The position numbers and the translations under genes were made by a program. From Closterium sp. NIES-65 (taxonomy: Eukaryota > Streptophyta > Zygnematophyceae > Desmidiales > Closteriaceae): a DNA stretch of 64,000 nt. Of the stretch, positions 1 to 13,100 are shown piece by piece. Under the pieces are notes generated by a model, which did not search any database, was not told the origin of the DNA, and saw only the letters and a program-made list of their open reading frames with translations. Every line of letters starts with the position of its first letter. Position 1 is the stretch's first letter. The DNA is taken from the NCBI GenBank assembly GCA_948144175.1, contig CANXME010000045.1:84952-148951 (forward strand). The letters are read 5' to 3'.

Positions 1-3000
1 GCCTAGTCCACGAGCGTACCTCGTCCAGGAGCTTGCCTTGTCCAGGAGCTTGCCTGGTTGAGGATCTTGTCTGGTCCAGGAGCGTGCCTGGTCCACGAGC
101 CTGCCTGGTCCAAGAGCTTGCTTGGTCCAGGAGCTTGCGTGGTCCAGGAGCTTGCCTGGTCCACGAGCTTGCTTGGTCTAGGAGCTTGCCTGGTGCTGGA
201 GCTTGCCTAGTCATGGAGCGTGCTTGGTCAACGAGTTTGCCTAGTTTAGGAGCTTGCATGGTCCAAGAGCTTGCCTGGTCTAGGAAATTGCCTGGTCCAG
301 GAGCGTTCTTGGTCTAGGAGCTTGCCTGGTCCACAAGCTTGCCTGGTCCAGGAGCTTGCCTGGTCCACGAGCTTGCTTGGTCCAGGAGCTTGCGTGGTCC
401 AGGAGCGTGCCTGGTCCACGAGCTTGCCTGTTCTAGGAGCTTGCCTGGTCCACGAGCTTGCCTGGTCCAGGATCTTGCCTGGTCCAGGAGCGTGCCTGGT
501 CCACAAGTTTGCCTGGTCCACGAGCTTGCCTGGTCTAGGAGCTTGCCTGGTTCAGGAGCTTGCCTCGTCCAGGAGCTTGCCTGGTCCAGGAGCTTGCCTG
601 GTTTAGGAGCGTGCCTGGTCCCGGAGCTTGCCTAGTCCAGGAGCTTGCTTGGTCCAGAAGCCTGCCTGGTCCAAGAGCTTGCCTGGTCGAGGAGCATGCC
701 TGGTCTTAGAGCTTGCGTGGTCTTGGAGCTTGCCTGGTCCAGGAGCTTGCTTGGTCCAGAAGCCTGCCTGGTCCAAGAGCTTGCCTGGTCGAGGAGCATG
801 CCTGGTCTTAGAGCTTGACTGGTCTAGGAGCTTGCCTGGTCCAGGAGCTTGCCTGGTCCTGGAGCTAGCCTGGTCCAGGAGCTTGCCTGGACCAGGAGCT
901 TGCCTGATCCAGGAGCTTGCCTGGTCCAGGAGCTTCCTTGGTCTAGAAGCTTGCCTAATCCAAGAGCTTGCCTGGTCCAAGAGCGTGCCTGGTCCAAGAG
1001 CTTGCCTGGTCCAGGAGCTTGCCTGGTCCACGATCGTGTCTGGTCCACAAGCGTGCATGGTCCGGAGCGTGCCTCGTCCACGAGCCTGCCTAGTCCAAGA
1101 GCTTGCCTGGTCCAAGAGTGTGCCTTGTCTACGAGCGTGCCTGGTCCAGGAGCTTGCCTGGTCCAGGAGCTTGCCAGGTCCAGGAGCTTGCCTGGTCCAA
1201 GAACTTGCCTGATCCAGGAGCTTGCCTGGTCCGGGAGTTTGCCTGGTCCAGGAGCTTGCTTGGTCCAGGAGCGTGCCTGGTCCAGGAGCTTGCCTGGTCT
1301 AGGAGCTTGTTTGGTCCAGAAGCGTGCCTGGTCCAAGAGCTTGCATGGTCCACGAGCGTACCTGGTCCAAGAGCTTGCCTGGTCCAGGAGCTTGCCTTAA
1401 CCAGGAGCTTGCCTGGTCCAGGAGCGTGCCTAGTCCACGAGCGTGCCTCGTCCAGGAGCTTGCCTTGTCCAGGAGCTTGCCTGGTTGAGGAGCTTGCCTG
1501 GTCCAGGAGCGTGCCTGGTCCACGAGCCTGCCTGGTCCAAGAGCTTGCCTGGTCCAGGAGCGTGCCTGGTCCACGAGCGTGCCTGGTCCAAGAGCTTGCT
1601 TTGTTCAAGAGCTTGCCTGATCCAGGAGCTTGCCTGGTCCACGAGCTTGCCTGGTCTAGGAGCTTGCCTGGTCTGTGAGCTTGCCTGATCCAAGAGCTTG
1701 CGTGGTTCAGAAGCGTGCCTGGTACAAGAGCTTGCCTGGTCCAAGAGCTTGCGTGGTCCAGGAGCTTGCTTGGTCCAGGAGCTTGCCTGGTCCAGGAGCT
1801 TGCATGGTCCAGGAGCTTGCCCGATCCTGGAGCTTTCCTGGTCCAAGAGCTTGCCTCATCCACGAGCCTGCCTAGTCCAGGAGCTTGCCTAGTCCAGGAG
1901 CGTGCGGATTCACGAGCGTGCCTTGTCCAAGAGCTTGCTTAGTCTAGGAGCTGGCCTGGTCCAAGAGCTTGCGTGGTCTAAGAGCTTGTCTGGTCCAGGA
2001 GCTTGCCTGGTCCAGGAGCTTGCCTGGTTCAGGAGCTTGCTTGGTCTAGAAGCTTGCTTGGTCCAAGAGCTTGCCTGGTCCAGGAGCGTGCCTTGTTCAA
2101 GAGCTTGCGTGGTCCAGGAGCTTGCCTTGTCCAAGAGCGTGCCTGGTCCACGAGGGTGCCTAGTCCAGGAGCTTGCCTGGTCCAGGAGCTTGCCTGGTCC
2201 AGGAGTTTGCCTGGTCCATGAGCTTGCCTGGTCCACGAGCTTGCGTGGTCTAGGAGCTTGCCTGGTCCAGGAGCTTGTCTGGTCCAAGAGCTTGCTTAGT
2301 CCAGAAGGGTGCTTGGTCAACGAGCTTGCCTGGTCCAAGAGCGTGCCTGGTCCAAGAGCTTGCATGGTCCAGTAGCTTGCCTAGTCCAGGAGCTTGCCTG
2401 GTCCGGGAGCGTGCCTGGTCCACGAGCTTGCCTGGTCCACGAGCGTGCCTGGTCCACAAGCGTGCTTGGTCCAGGAGCTTGCGTGGTCCAGGAGCTTCCC
2501 TGATCTAGGAGCTTTCCTGGTCCAAGAGCTTGCCTCGTCCACGAGCCTGCCTGGTCCAAGAGCTTGCCTTGTCCAGGATCGTGCGGGTCCACGAGCGTGC
2601 CTTGTCGAAGAGCTTGCCTATTCTAGGAGCTGGCCTGGTCCGAGGGCTTGCGTGGTCCAAGAGCTTGTCTGGTCCAGGAGCTTGCCTGGTCCAGGAGCTT
2701 GCCTGGTTCAGGAGCTTACTTGGTCCAGAAGCTTGCCTGGTCCAAGAGCTTGCCTAGTCCAGGAGCGGGCCTTGTCCAAGAGCTTGCGTGGTCCAGGAGC
2801 TTGCGTGGTCCAGGAGCGTGCCTGGTCCACGAGCGTGCCAGGTCCAGGAGCTTGCCTGGTCCAGGAGCTTGCTTGGTCGAGGAGCGAGCCTGGTCCAGGA
2901 GCGTGCCTGGTCTATGAGCGGGCCTGGTCCACGAGCCTGCCTAGTCCAAGAGCTTGCCTGGTCCATGAGCGTGCATTGTCTACGAGCGTGCCTGGTCCAG

Positions 3001-4659
3001 GAGCTTGCGTGGTCCAGGAGCTTACGTGGTCCAAGAGCTTGCCTGGTCCAGGAACTTGCCTGATCTAGGAGCTTGCCTGTTCTAGGAGCTTGCCTGGTCC
3101 AAGAGCTTGCCTGGTCCAGGAGCTTGCCTGGTCGAGGAGCGTGCCTAGTCCAGGAGCTTGCCTAGTCCAGGAGCTTGCTTGGTCCAGAAGCGTGCCTGGT
3201 CCAAGAGCTTGCTTCGTCCAGGAGCGTACCTGGTCCAAGAGCTTGCGTAGTCCAGGGGCTTGCCTTGTCGAAGAGCTTGCCTGGTCTAGGAGCGTGCCTA
3301 GTCTACGAGCGTGCCTGGTCCAAGAGCTTGCCTAGTCCAGGAGCTTGCCTTGTCCAGGAGCTTGCCTGGTCCAGGAGCGTGCCTGGTCTACGAGCCTGCC
3401 TGGTACAAGAGCTTGCCTGGTCCAGGAGCGTGCCTGGTCCACGAGCATGCCTGGTCCAGGACCTTGCTTGGTCCAGGAGCTTGCCTGGTCTAGGAGCTTG
3501 CCTGGTCCAGGAGCTTGCCTAGTCCAGGAGCTTGCCTGGTCTAGGAGCTTGCCTGGTCCAGGAGCTTGCCTGGTCCAGGAGCTTGCTTGGTCCAGAAGCT
3601 TGCTTGGTCTAAGAGCTTGCGTGGTCCACGAGCATGCCTGGTCCAAGAGCTTGCGTGGTCTAGGAGCTTGCCTAGTCCAGGAGCTTGCCTGGTCCAGGAG
3701 CTAGCCTGGTCAAGGAGCTTGCGTGGTCCAGGAGCTTCCTTGGTCCAGAAGCGTGCCTGGTCCAAGAGCTTGCCTGGTCCAGGAGCGTGCCTGGTCCAGG
3801 AGCTTGCATGGTCCAGGAGCTTGCCTTGTCTAGGAGCTTGCCTGGTCCAGGAGCGTGCCTGGTCCATGAGCGTGCCTGGTCTAGGAGCTTGCCTGTTCCA
3901 GGAGTTTGCCTGGTCCAAGAGCTTGCCAAGTCCAGGAGCCTGCCTGGTCTAAGAGCTTGCCTGGTCCAGGAGCGTGCTTAGTCCACGAGCCTGCCTGGTC
4001 CAAGGGCTTGCCTGGTCCAGGAACCTGCCTGGTCTAAATGCTTGCCTGGTCCAGGAGCCTGACTAGTCCACGAGCCTGCCTGGTCCAAGAGCTTGCCTGG
4101 TCCAGGAACGTGCCTGGTCCACGAGCGTGCCTAGTCAAGGAACTTGCCTAGTCTAGGAGCTTGCCTGGTCTAGGAGCTTGCCTGGTCCACGAGCTTGCCT
4201 GGTCTAGGAGCTTGCGTGGTCCGGGAGCTTGCATGGTCTACGAGCTTGCTTGGTCCAGAAGCCTGCCTGGTCCAAGAGCTTGCCTGGTCCACGAGCATGC
4301 TTGGTCCAAGAGCTTGCGTGGTCCAGGAGCTTGCCTGGTCCAGGAGCTTGCCTGGTCCAAGAGCTAGCCTGGTCTAGGAGCTTGCCTGGTCCAGGAGCTT
4401 CCTTGGTCCTGAAGCTTGCCTGGTCCAAGAGCTTGCCTGGTCCAAGAGCGTGCCTGGTCCAAGAGCCTGCGTGGTCCAGTAGCTTGCCTAGTTCAGGAGC
4501 TTGCCTAATCCAGGATCGTGCCTAGTCCATGAGCGTGCCTCGTCCAGGAGCTTGCCTGGTCCAAGAGCTTGGCTGGTCCAGGAGCTTGCGTGGTCCAGGA
4601 GCGTGCCTGGTCCACGAGCCTGCTTGGTCTAAGAGCTTGCATGGTCCACTAGTTTGCCT

Positions 4660-5338
4660 CCTAAACCAGGCGAACTCGTGGACCAGGCACGCACGTGGAC
4701 CATGCAAGCTCCTGGACCAGGCAAGCTCCTGGACCAGGCAAGCTCTTGGACCAGGCAAGCTCCTAGACTGGGCAAGCTCCTGAACCAAGCAAGCTCCTGG
4801 ACAAAGCATGCTCGTAGACCAGGCACGCTATTGGACTAGGCAAGCTCTTGGACAAGGCAGGCTCGTGGACCAGGCACGCTCCTGGACCAGGCAAGCTCCT
4901 GGACCAGGCAAGCTCCTGGACCAGGCACGCTCCTAGACCAGGTAAGCTCCTAGACCAGGCATGCTCCTAGGACCAGGCAAGCTCCTGGACCAGGCAAACT
5001 CGTGGACCAGGCACGCTCCTGGACCATGGCAAGCCTAGGGACCAGGCAAGCCTGCGGACCAGGCTCGTGGACCAGGCACGCTCCTGGACGAGGCAAGCTT
5101 CTAAACCAGGCAAGCTCCTGGACCAGGCAGGCTCCTGGACCAGGTAAGCTCCTAGACCAGGCAAGCTCCTGGACCAGGCAAGCTCCTGGACCAGGCAAAC
5201 TCGTGGACCAAGCACGCTCATGGACCAGGCACGCTCCTCGTGGACCAGGCACGCTCCTGGACCAGGCAAGCTCCTGGACTCGGCAAGCTTCTGGACTAGG
5301 CAAGCTCATGGACCAGGCAAGCTCGTGGACCAGGCAAG
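4660..5338 (-). repeat. Inverted block inside satellite A
   Basis: Between about 4660 and 5338 the 17-bp unit reads as its reverse complement (AAGCTCCTGGACCAGGC), while both sides read in the forward sense. The left switch, around 4648-4680, is an imperfect inverted repeat with a short spacer. The right switch is a perfect palindrome. Monomers near 5025-5075 are irregular, with extra GCAAGCCT pieces and a shortened unit. An inversion or a fold-back rearrangement within the array would both explain it. Confidence 0.9.
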
Positions 5339-5356
5339 CTTGCCTGGTCCACGAGC
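5321..5356. repeat. 36-bp perfect palindrome at the inversion breakpoint
   Basis: Bases 5321-5338 are the exact reverse complement of 5339-5356, with the centre at CAAG/CTTG and no spacer. It forms where reverse-oriented monomers meet forward-oriented ones. The first mismatch lies just outside the 18-bp arms. Confidence 0.93.
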
Positions 5357-8300
5357 ATGCCTGGTCAAGGAGCTAGCCTGGTCCAGGAGCTTGCGTGGTC
5401 CAAGAGATTGCCTGGTCCAGGAGCTTGCTTGGTCCATGAGCTTGCCTAGTTCTGGAGCTTGCTTGGTCCAAAAGCTTGCCTGGTCCAAGAGCTTGCCTTG
5501 TCTAGGAGCCTGCCTGGTCCAAGAGCTTGCGTGGTCCAGGAGCTTGCCTGGTCTGGGAGTGTGCCTGGTCCACGAGCGTGCCTGGTCCAGGAGCTTGCCT
5601 GGTCCAGGAGCTTGCCTGGTCCAAGAGCTTGCCTGGTCCAGAAGCGTGCCTGGTCCACGAGCCTGCCTGGTCCACGTGTTTTCCTGGTCCAAGAGCGTGC
5701 CTGGTCCACGAGCGTGCCTGGTCCAGGAGCTTGCCTGGTCCATGAGCTTGCCTGGTCCAGGAGCTTGCCTGGTCAAGGAGCTTGCTTGGTCCAGAAGCAA
5801 GCCTGGTTCTGGAGCTTGCCTGGTCCAGGAGCTTGCCTGGTCCAGTATCTTGCCTGGTCCAGGAGCGTGCCTGGTCCACGAGCTTGCCTGGTCCAAGAGC
5901 TTGCGTGGTCCACGAGCTTGCCTCGTCGAGGAGCTTGCCTGGTCCAGGAGCGTGCCTGGTCCATGACCTTGCCTGGTCCAGGAGCTTGCGTGGTTTAGGA
6001 TCTTGCCTGATCTGGAGCTTGCCTGGTCCAAGAGCGTGCCTCGTCCACGAGCGTGCTTGGTCCAGGAGCTTGCCTGGTCCAGGAGCTTGCCTTGTCCACG
6101 AGTTTGCGTGGTCCAAGAGCTTGCCTAGTCCAGGAGCTTGCCTGGTCCAAGAGCTTGCCTGGTCCAGGAGCGTGCCTGGTCCAAGAGCTTGCGTGGTCAA
6201 GGAGCATGCCTGGTCCGGGAGCGTGCCTGGTCCACGAGCGTGCCTGGTCCAGGAGCTTGCGTGGTCCAGGAGCTTGCCTGGTCCAGGAGCTTGCCTGGTC
6301 CAGGAGCGTGCCTAGTCCACGAGCCTGCCTGGTCCAAGAGTTGCGTGGTCCAAGAGCGTGCCTGGTCCAGGAGCGTGCCTGGTCTAGGAGCTTGCCTGGT
6401 CCAGGAGCTTGCCTGGTCCAGGAGCTGCTTAGTCTAGGAGCATGCCTGGTTCAGGAGCTTGCCTGGTCCAGGAGCTTGCCTGGTCCAGGAGCTTGCCTTG
6501 TCCATGAGCGTGCCAGGTCCAGGAGCTTGCCTGGTCGAGGAGCTTGCTTGGTCCAGGAGCGTGCCTGGTCCAAGAGCTTGCCTGGTCCAAGAGCGTGCAT
6601 GGTCCAAGAGCATGCGTGGTCCACGAGGTTGCCTTGTCCAGGAGCTTGCCTGGTCCAGGAGCGTGCCTGGTTTACGAGCATGCCTGGTCTAGGAGCTTGA
6701 CTGGTCCAGGAGCTTGCCTGGTCCAGGAGCTTGCCTGGTCCACGAGCTTGCGTGGTCCGGGAGCTTTTGTGGTCCAGGAGCTTCCCTAGTCCAAGAGCTT
6801 GCATGGTCCAGGAGCCTGCTTGGTCCAAGAGCTTGCCTGGTCCAGGAGCGTGCCTGGTCCACGAGCTTGCCTGGTCTAAGAGCTTGCCTCGTCCAGGAGG
6901 GCGCCTGGTCCACGAGCGTGCCTAGTCAAGGAGCTTGCCTAGTCCAGGAGCTTGCCTGGTCTAGGAGCTTGCCTGGTCCAGGAGCGTGCCCGCTCCAGTA
7001 GTGTGCCTCCTCCAGGAGCTTGCTTGGTCCACAAGCCTGCCTGATCCAAGAACTTACCTGGTCCAGGAGCGTGCCTGGTCCAAGAGCTTGCCTAGTCTAG
7101 GAGCTTGCCTGGTCCATGAGCGTGCCTGGTTCATGAGCTTGCCTGGTCCAGGAGCTTGCCTTTTCTAGGAGGTTGCCTGGTCCAAGAGCTTGCCTGGTCT
7201 AGGAGCTTGCTTGGTCCAGGAGCTTGCCTGGTCCAAGAGCTTGCCTGGTCCAAAAGCTTGCGTGGTCCAAGAGCTTGCGTGGTCCAGGAGCTTGCCTAGT
7301 CTAGGAGCTTGACTAGTCCACGAGTTTGCCTGGTCCAGAAGCTTGCCTGGTCCAGGAGCTTGCCTGGTTCAAGAGCTTGCGTGGTCTAGGAGCTTGCCTG
7401 GTCCAGGAGCTTGTCTAGTCCAGGAGCGTTTGTGGTCAAGGAATTTGCCTGGTCGAGAAGCTTGCCTGGTCTAGGAGCTTGCCTAGTCCAAGAGCTTGCC
7501 TAGTCCAGGAGCTTGCCTGGTCTAGGAGCTTGCCTGGTCCATGAGCTTGCCTGGTCGAAAAATTGCCTGGTCCAAGAGCTTGCGTGGTCCACGAGCTTGC
7601 CTTGTCTAGGAGCTTGCCTGGTCTAGGAGCTTGCCTTGTCCAGGAGCTTGCCTGGTCCAGGAGCGTGCCTGGTCTACGAGTTTGCCTGGTCTAGAAGTTT
7701 GCTTGGTCCAGGAGCTTGCCTGGTCCAAGAGTTTGCCTGGTCGAGGAGCTTGCCTGGTCCAGGAGCTTGCCTGGTCCAAGAGCGTGCCTGGTCCACGAGT
7801 TTGCCTGGTTTAGAAGATTGCCTGGTCCAGGAGCTTGCCTGGTCCAAGAGCTTGCCTGGTCTTGGAGCTTGCCTAGTCCAGGAGCTTGCCTGGTCAAAGA
7901 GATTGCCTGATCCAAGAGCTTCCCTAGTCCATGAGCTTGCGTGGTCCAGGAGCGTGCCTGGTCCAGGAGCATGCCTGGTCCAGGAACTTGCCTGGTCCAG
8001 GAGCTTCCCGGGTCCAGGAGCTTGCCTGGTCTAGGAGCTTGCCTGGTCTAGGAGCTTGCCTACTCCAGGAGCTTGCATGGTCCAAAAGTGTGCCTGGTCC
8101 ACAATTTTGCCTGGTCCACAAGCCTGCCTGGTCCAGAAGCTTGCCTGGTCTAGGAGCGTGCTTGGTCCACGAGTGTGCCCGGTCCAGGAGCTTGCCTGGT
8201 CAAGGAGCTTGCGTGTTCCAGGAGCTTGCCTGGTCGAAGAGCTTGCCTGGTCCAAGAGCTTGTGTGGTCTAGGAGCTTGTCTGGTCCAGGAGCTTGCCTC

Positions 8301-10189
8301 GTCCAGGATCTTGCCTGGTCCACGAGCTTGCCTGGTCCAGGAGCTTCCCTGGTCCAGGAGCTTGCCTGGTCTAGGAGCTTGCCTGGTCTAGGAGCTTCCC
8401 TAGTCCAGGAGCTTGCCTAGTCCAGGAGCGTGCCTGGTCCACGAGTTTGCCTGGTCCAGAAGCATGCCTGGTCCAGAAGCTTGCCTTGTCTAGGAGCGTG
8501 CCTGGTCGAGTGTGCCCGGTCCAGGAGCTTGCCTGGTCCTGGAGCTTGCGTGGTCCAGGAGCTTGCTTGGTCCAAGAGCTTGCCTGGTCCAAGAGCTTGC
8601 ATGGTCCAGGAGCTTGCCTGGTCCAGGAGCTTGCCTGGTCTAGGTTTTTGCCTAGTGCAGGAGCTTGCCTGGTCCACGAGCGTGCCTGGTCCACGAGTTT
8701 GCCTGGTCCAAAAGCTTGCCTGGTCCAGGAGCTTGCCTGGTCTAGGAGCTTGCATGGTCCAGGAGCGTGCCTAGTCCAGGAGCTTGCCTCGTCCAGGAGC
8801 TTACCTGGTCCAGGAGCTTGCCTGGTCGAAGAGCTTGCCTGGTCCAAGAGCTTTCGTGGTCCAGGAGCTTGCCTGGTCCAGGAGCTTGCCTCGTTTAGGA
8901 GCTTGCCTAGTCTAGGAGCTTGCCTGGTCCAGGAGCCTGCCTGGTCCACATGTTTGCCTAATCCAGAAGCTTGCCTGGTCCAGGAGCTTGCCTGGTCCAA
9001 GAGCTTGCCTAGTCCAGGAGCTTGCATGGTCCAGGAGCTTGCCTGGTCGAGGAGCGTGCCTTGTCCACGAGTTTGGCTGGTCATGAAGCTTGCTTGGTCC
9101 AGGAGCTTGCCTGGTCCAAGAGCTTGCCTGGTCCAGGAGCTTGCTTGGTCCACGAGCTTGCCTAGTCTAAGAGCTTGCCTAGTCCAAGAGCTTGCGTGGT
9201 CCAGGAGCTTGCCTAGTCCAGGAGCTTGCCTGGTCTAGGAGCTTGCCTAGTCCATGAGCTTGCCTGGTCCAAGAGCGTGCCTGGTCCACAAGTTTGCCTG
9301 GTCCAGAAGCTTGTTTGGTTCAGGAGCTTGGCTGGTCCAATAGCTTGCTTGGTCCAGGAGCATGCCTGGTTCAGGAGCTTGCCTGGTTTAAGAGCTTGCT
9401 TGGTCCAGGAGCTTGCCTGGTCTAAGAGCTTGCCTGGTCCGAGGAACGTGCGTGGTCCAGGAGCTTGCTTGGTTCAGAAGTGTGCCTGGTCCAAGAGCGT
9501 GCCTGGTCCAAGAGCTTGCCTGGTCCAGGAGCGTGCCTGGTCCACGAGCGTGCCTGGTCCAGGAGCTTGCCTGGTACAGGAGCTTGCATGGTCGAGGAGC
9601 TTGCCTGGTCTAGGAGCGTGCCTGGTCCACAAGCCTGCCTGGTCCAAAAGCTTGCCTGGTCCAGGAGCGTGCCTGGTCCACGAGCATGCCTGGTCCAGGA
9701 GCTTGCCTGGTCGAGGAGCTTGCTTGGTCCAGGAGCTTGCGTGGTCCAGAAGCTTGCCTAGTCCAGGAGCTTGCCTCGTCTAGGAGCTTGCCTGTTCCGT
9801 GAGCTTGCCTAGTCCAGGAGCTTGCTTGGTCCAGAGGCCTGCTTGGTCCAAGAGCTTGCGTGGTCCACGAGCATGCTTGGTCCAAGAGCTTGCGTGGTCC
9901 AGGAGCTTGCCTGGACCAAGAGCTTGCCTGGACCAAGAACTTACCTGGTCCAGGAGCTTCCTTGGTCCTAAAGCTTGCCTGGTCGAAGAGCTTGCCTAGT
10001 CCAGGAGCGTGCCTAGTCCAAGAGCTTGCGTGGTCCAAGAGCTTGCCTGGTCCAAGAGCTTGCCTGGTCCACGATCGTGCCTGGTCCACGAGCGTGCCTG
10101 GTCCAGGAGCTTGCCTGGTCCAGGAGCTTGCCTGGTCTAGGACCTTGCCTGGTCCATGAGCGTGCCTGGTCCAGGAGCTTGCCTTTTCT

Positions 10190-13100
10190 AGGAGCTTGCC
10201 TGGTCCAGGAGCTCGCCTGGTCCACGAGCGTGCCTGGTCCAGGAGCTTGCCTGGTCCAAGAGCTTGCCTGGTCCAGGAGCTCGCCTGGTCCAAGAGCTTG
10301 ATTGGTCCAGGAGCTTGCCTGGTCCAGGAGCTTGCCTGGTCCAGGAGCTTGCCTGGTCCAGGAGCTTGCTTGGTCCAGAAGCGTGCCTGGTCCAAGAGCT
10401 TGCCTGGTCCAGGAGCGTGCCTGGTCCAGGAGCTTGCATGGACCAGGAGCTTGCCTTGTCCAGGAGCTTGCCTGGTCCAGGAGCGTGCCTGGTCCACGAG
10501 CGTTCCTGGTCCAAGAGTTTGCGTGGTACAGGAGCTTGCATGGTCGAGGAGCTTGCCTGGTCTAGGAGCGTGCCTAGTCCACAAGCCTGCCTGGTCCAAG
10601 AGCTTGCCTGGTCCACGAGCATGCCTGGTCCAGGAGCTTGCCTGGTACAGGAGCTTGCCTGGTCCAGGAGCGTGCCTGGTCCAGGAGCTTGCTTGGTCCA
10701 GAAGCGTGCCTGGTCCAAGAGCTTGCCTGGTCCAGGAGCTTGCCTGGTCCAAGATCTTGCCTGGTCCAGGATCGTGCCTGGTCTACGAGCGTGCCTCGTC
10801 CAGAAGCTTGCCTAGTCCAGGAGCTTGCCTGGTCTAGGAGCTTGCGTGGTCCATGAGCGTGCCTGGTCCAGGAGCTTGCCTAGTCCAGGAGCTTGCCTTT
10901 TCTAGGAGCTTGCCTGGTCCAGGAGCTTGCCTGGTCCACGAGCGTGCCTGGTCCAGGAGCTTGCTTGGTCCAAGAGCTTGCCTGGTCCAGGAGCTTGCCT
11001 GTTCCAAGAGCTTTCCTGGTCCAGGAGCTTGCCTGGTCCAAGAGCTTGATTGGTCCAGGATCTTTCCTGGTCCAGGAGCGTGCCTGGTCCAGGAGCTTGC
11101 CTGGTCCAAGAGCTTGCCTAGTCAAGGAGCTCGCCTGGTCCTAGAGCTTGATTGGTCCAGGAGCTTGCCTGGTCCAGGATCTTGCCTGGTCCAGGAGCTT
11201 GCCTGGTCCAGGAGCTTGCCTGGTCCAGGAGGTTGCCTGGTCCAGGAGCTTGCCTGGTCCAGGAGCTTGCTTGGTCCAGAAGCGTGCCTGGTCCAAGAGC
11301 TTGCCTGGTCCAGGAGCGTGCCTGGTCCAGGAGCTTGCATGGACCAGGAGCTTGCCTTGTCCAGGAGCTTGCCTGGTCCAGGAGCGTGCCTGGTCCACGA
11401 GCGTTCCTGGTCCAAGAGTTTGCATGGTACAGGAGCTTGCATGGTCGAGGAGCTTGCCTGGTCTAGGAGCGTGCCTAGTCCACAAGCCCGCCTGGTCCAA
11501 GAGCTTGCCTGGTCCAGGAGCGTGCCTGGTCCACGAGCATGCCTGGTCCAGGAGCTTGCCTGGTCCAGGAGCTTGCCTGGTCCAAGAGCGTGCCTTGTCC
11601 AGGAGCTTGCTTGGTCCAGAAGCGTGCCTGGTCCAAGAGCTTGCCTGGTCCAGGAGCTTGCCTGGTCCAAGATCTTGCCTGGTCCAGGATCGTGCCTGGT
11701 CTACGAGCGTGCCTGGTCCAGGAGCTTGCCTAGTCCAGGAGCTTGCATGGTCTAGGAGCTTGCCTGGTCCATGAGCGTGCCTGGTCCAGGAGCTTGCCTG
11801 GTCCAGGAGCTTGCCTTTTCTAGGAGCTTGCCTAGTCCAGGAGCTTGCCTGGTCCACGAGCGTGCCTGGTCCAGGAGCTTGCTTGGTCCAAGAGCTTGCC
11901 TGGTCCAGGAGCTTGCCTGGTCCAAGAGCTTTCCTGGTCCAGGAGCTTGCCTGGTCCAGGAGCTTGCCTGGTCCAGGAGCTTGCCTGGTTTAGGAGTTTC
12001 CCTGGTCCAGGAGCTTGCCATGGTCCAGGAGCTTGCCTGGTCCAGGAGCTTGCTTGGTCCAGAAGCGTGCCTCGTCTAAGAGCTTGCCTGGTCCAGGAGC
12101 GTGCCTTGTCCAAGAGCTTGCGTGGACCAGGAGCTTGCCTTGTCCAGGAGCTTGCCTGGTCCAGGAGCGTGCCTGGTCCACGAGCGTTCCTGGTCCAGGA
12201 GCTTGCCTGGTACAGGAGCTTGCATGGTCGAGGAGCTTGCCTGGTTTAGGAGCGTGCGTGGTCCACAAGCCTGCCTGGTCCAAGAGCTTGCCTGATCCAA
12301 GAGCGTGCCTGGTCCACGAGCATGCCTGGTCCAGGAGCTTGCCTGGTCTAGGAGCTTCCCTGGTCCAGGAGCGTGCCTGGTCTAGGAGCTTGCTTGGTGC
12401 AGAAGCGTGCCTGGTCCAAGAGCTTGCCTGGTCCAGGAGCTTGCCTGGTCCAGGATCTTGCCTAGTCCAGGATCGTGCCTGGTCCACGAGCGTGCGTGGT
12501 CCAGGAGCTTGCCTGGTCCAGGAGCTTGCCTGGTCTAGGAGCTTGCCTCGTCCATGAGCGTGCCTGGTCCACGAGCTTGCCTTTTCTACGAGCTTGCGTG
12601 GTCCTAGGAGCTTGCCTGGTCCACGAGCGTGCCTGGTCCAGGAGCTTGCTTGGTCCAAGAGCTTGCCTGGTCTAGGAGCTTGCCTGGTCCAAGAGCTTGC
12701 CTGGTCCAGGAGCTTGCCTGGTCCAGGATCTTGCCTGGTCCTAGGAGCTTGCCTGGTCCAGGAGCTTGCCTGGTCCCGGAGCTTGCCTGGACCAGGAGCT
12801 TGCCTGGTCCAGGAGCTTGCTTGGTCCAGAAGCGTGCCTGGTCTAAGAGCTTGCCTGGTCCAGGAGCGTGCCTGGTCCAACAGCTTGCATGGACCAGGAG
12901 CTTGCCTTGTCCAGGAGCTTGCCTGGTCCAGGAGCGTGCCTGGTCCACGAGCGTTCCTGGTCTAGGAGCTTGCCTGGTACAGGAGCTTGCATGGTCGAGT
13001 AGCTTGCTTGGTCTAGGAGCGTGCTTGGTCCACAAGCCTGCCTGGTCCAAGAGCTTGCCTGGTCTAGGAGCGTGCCTGGTCCACGAGCATGCCTGGTCCA

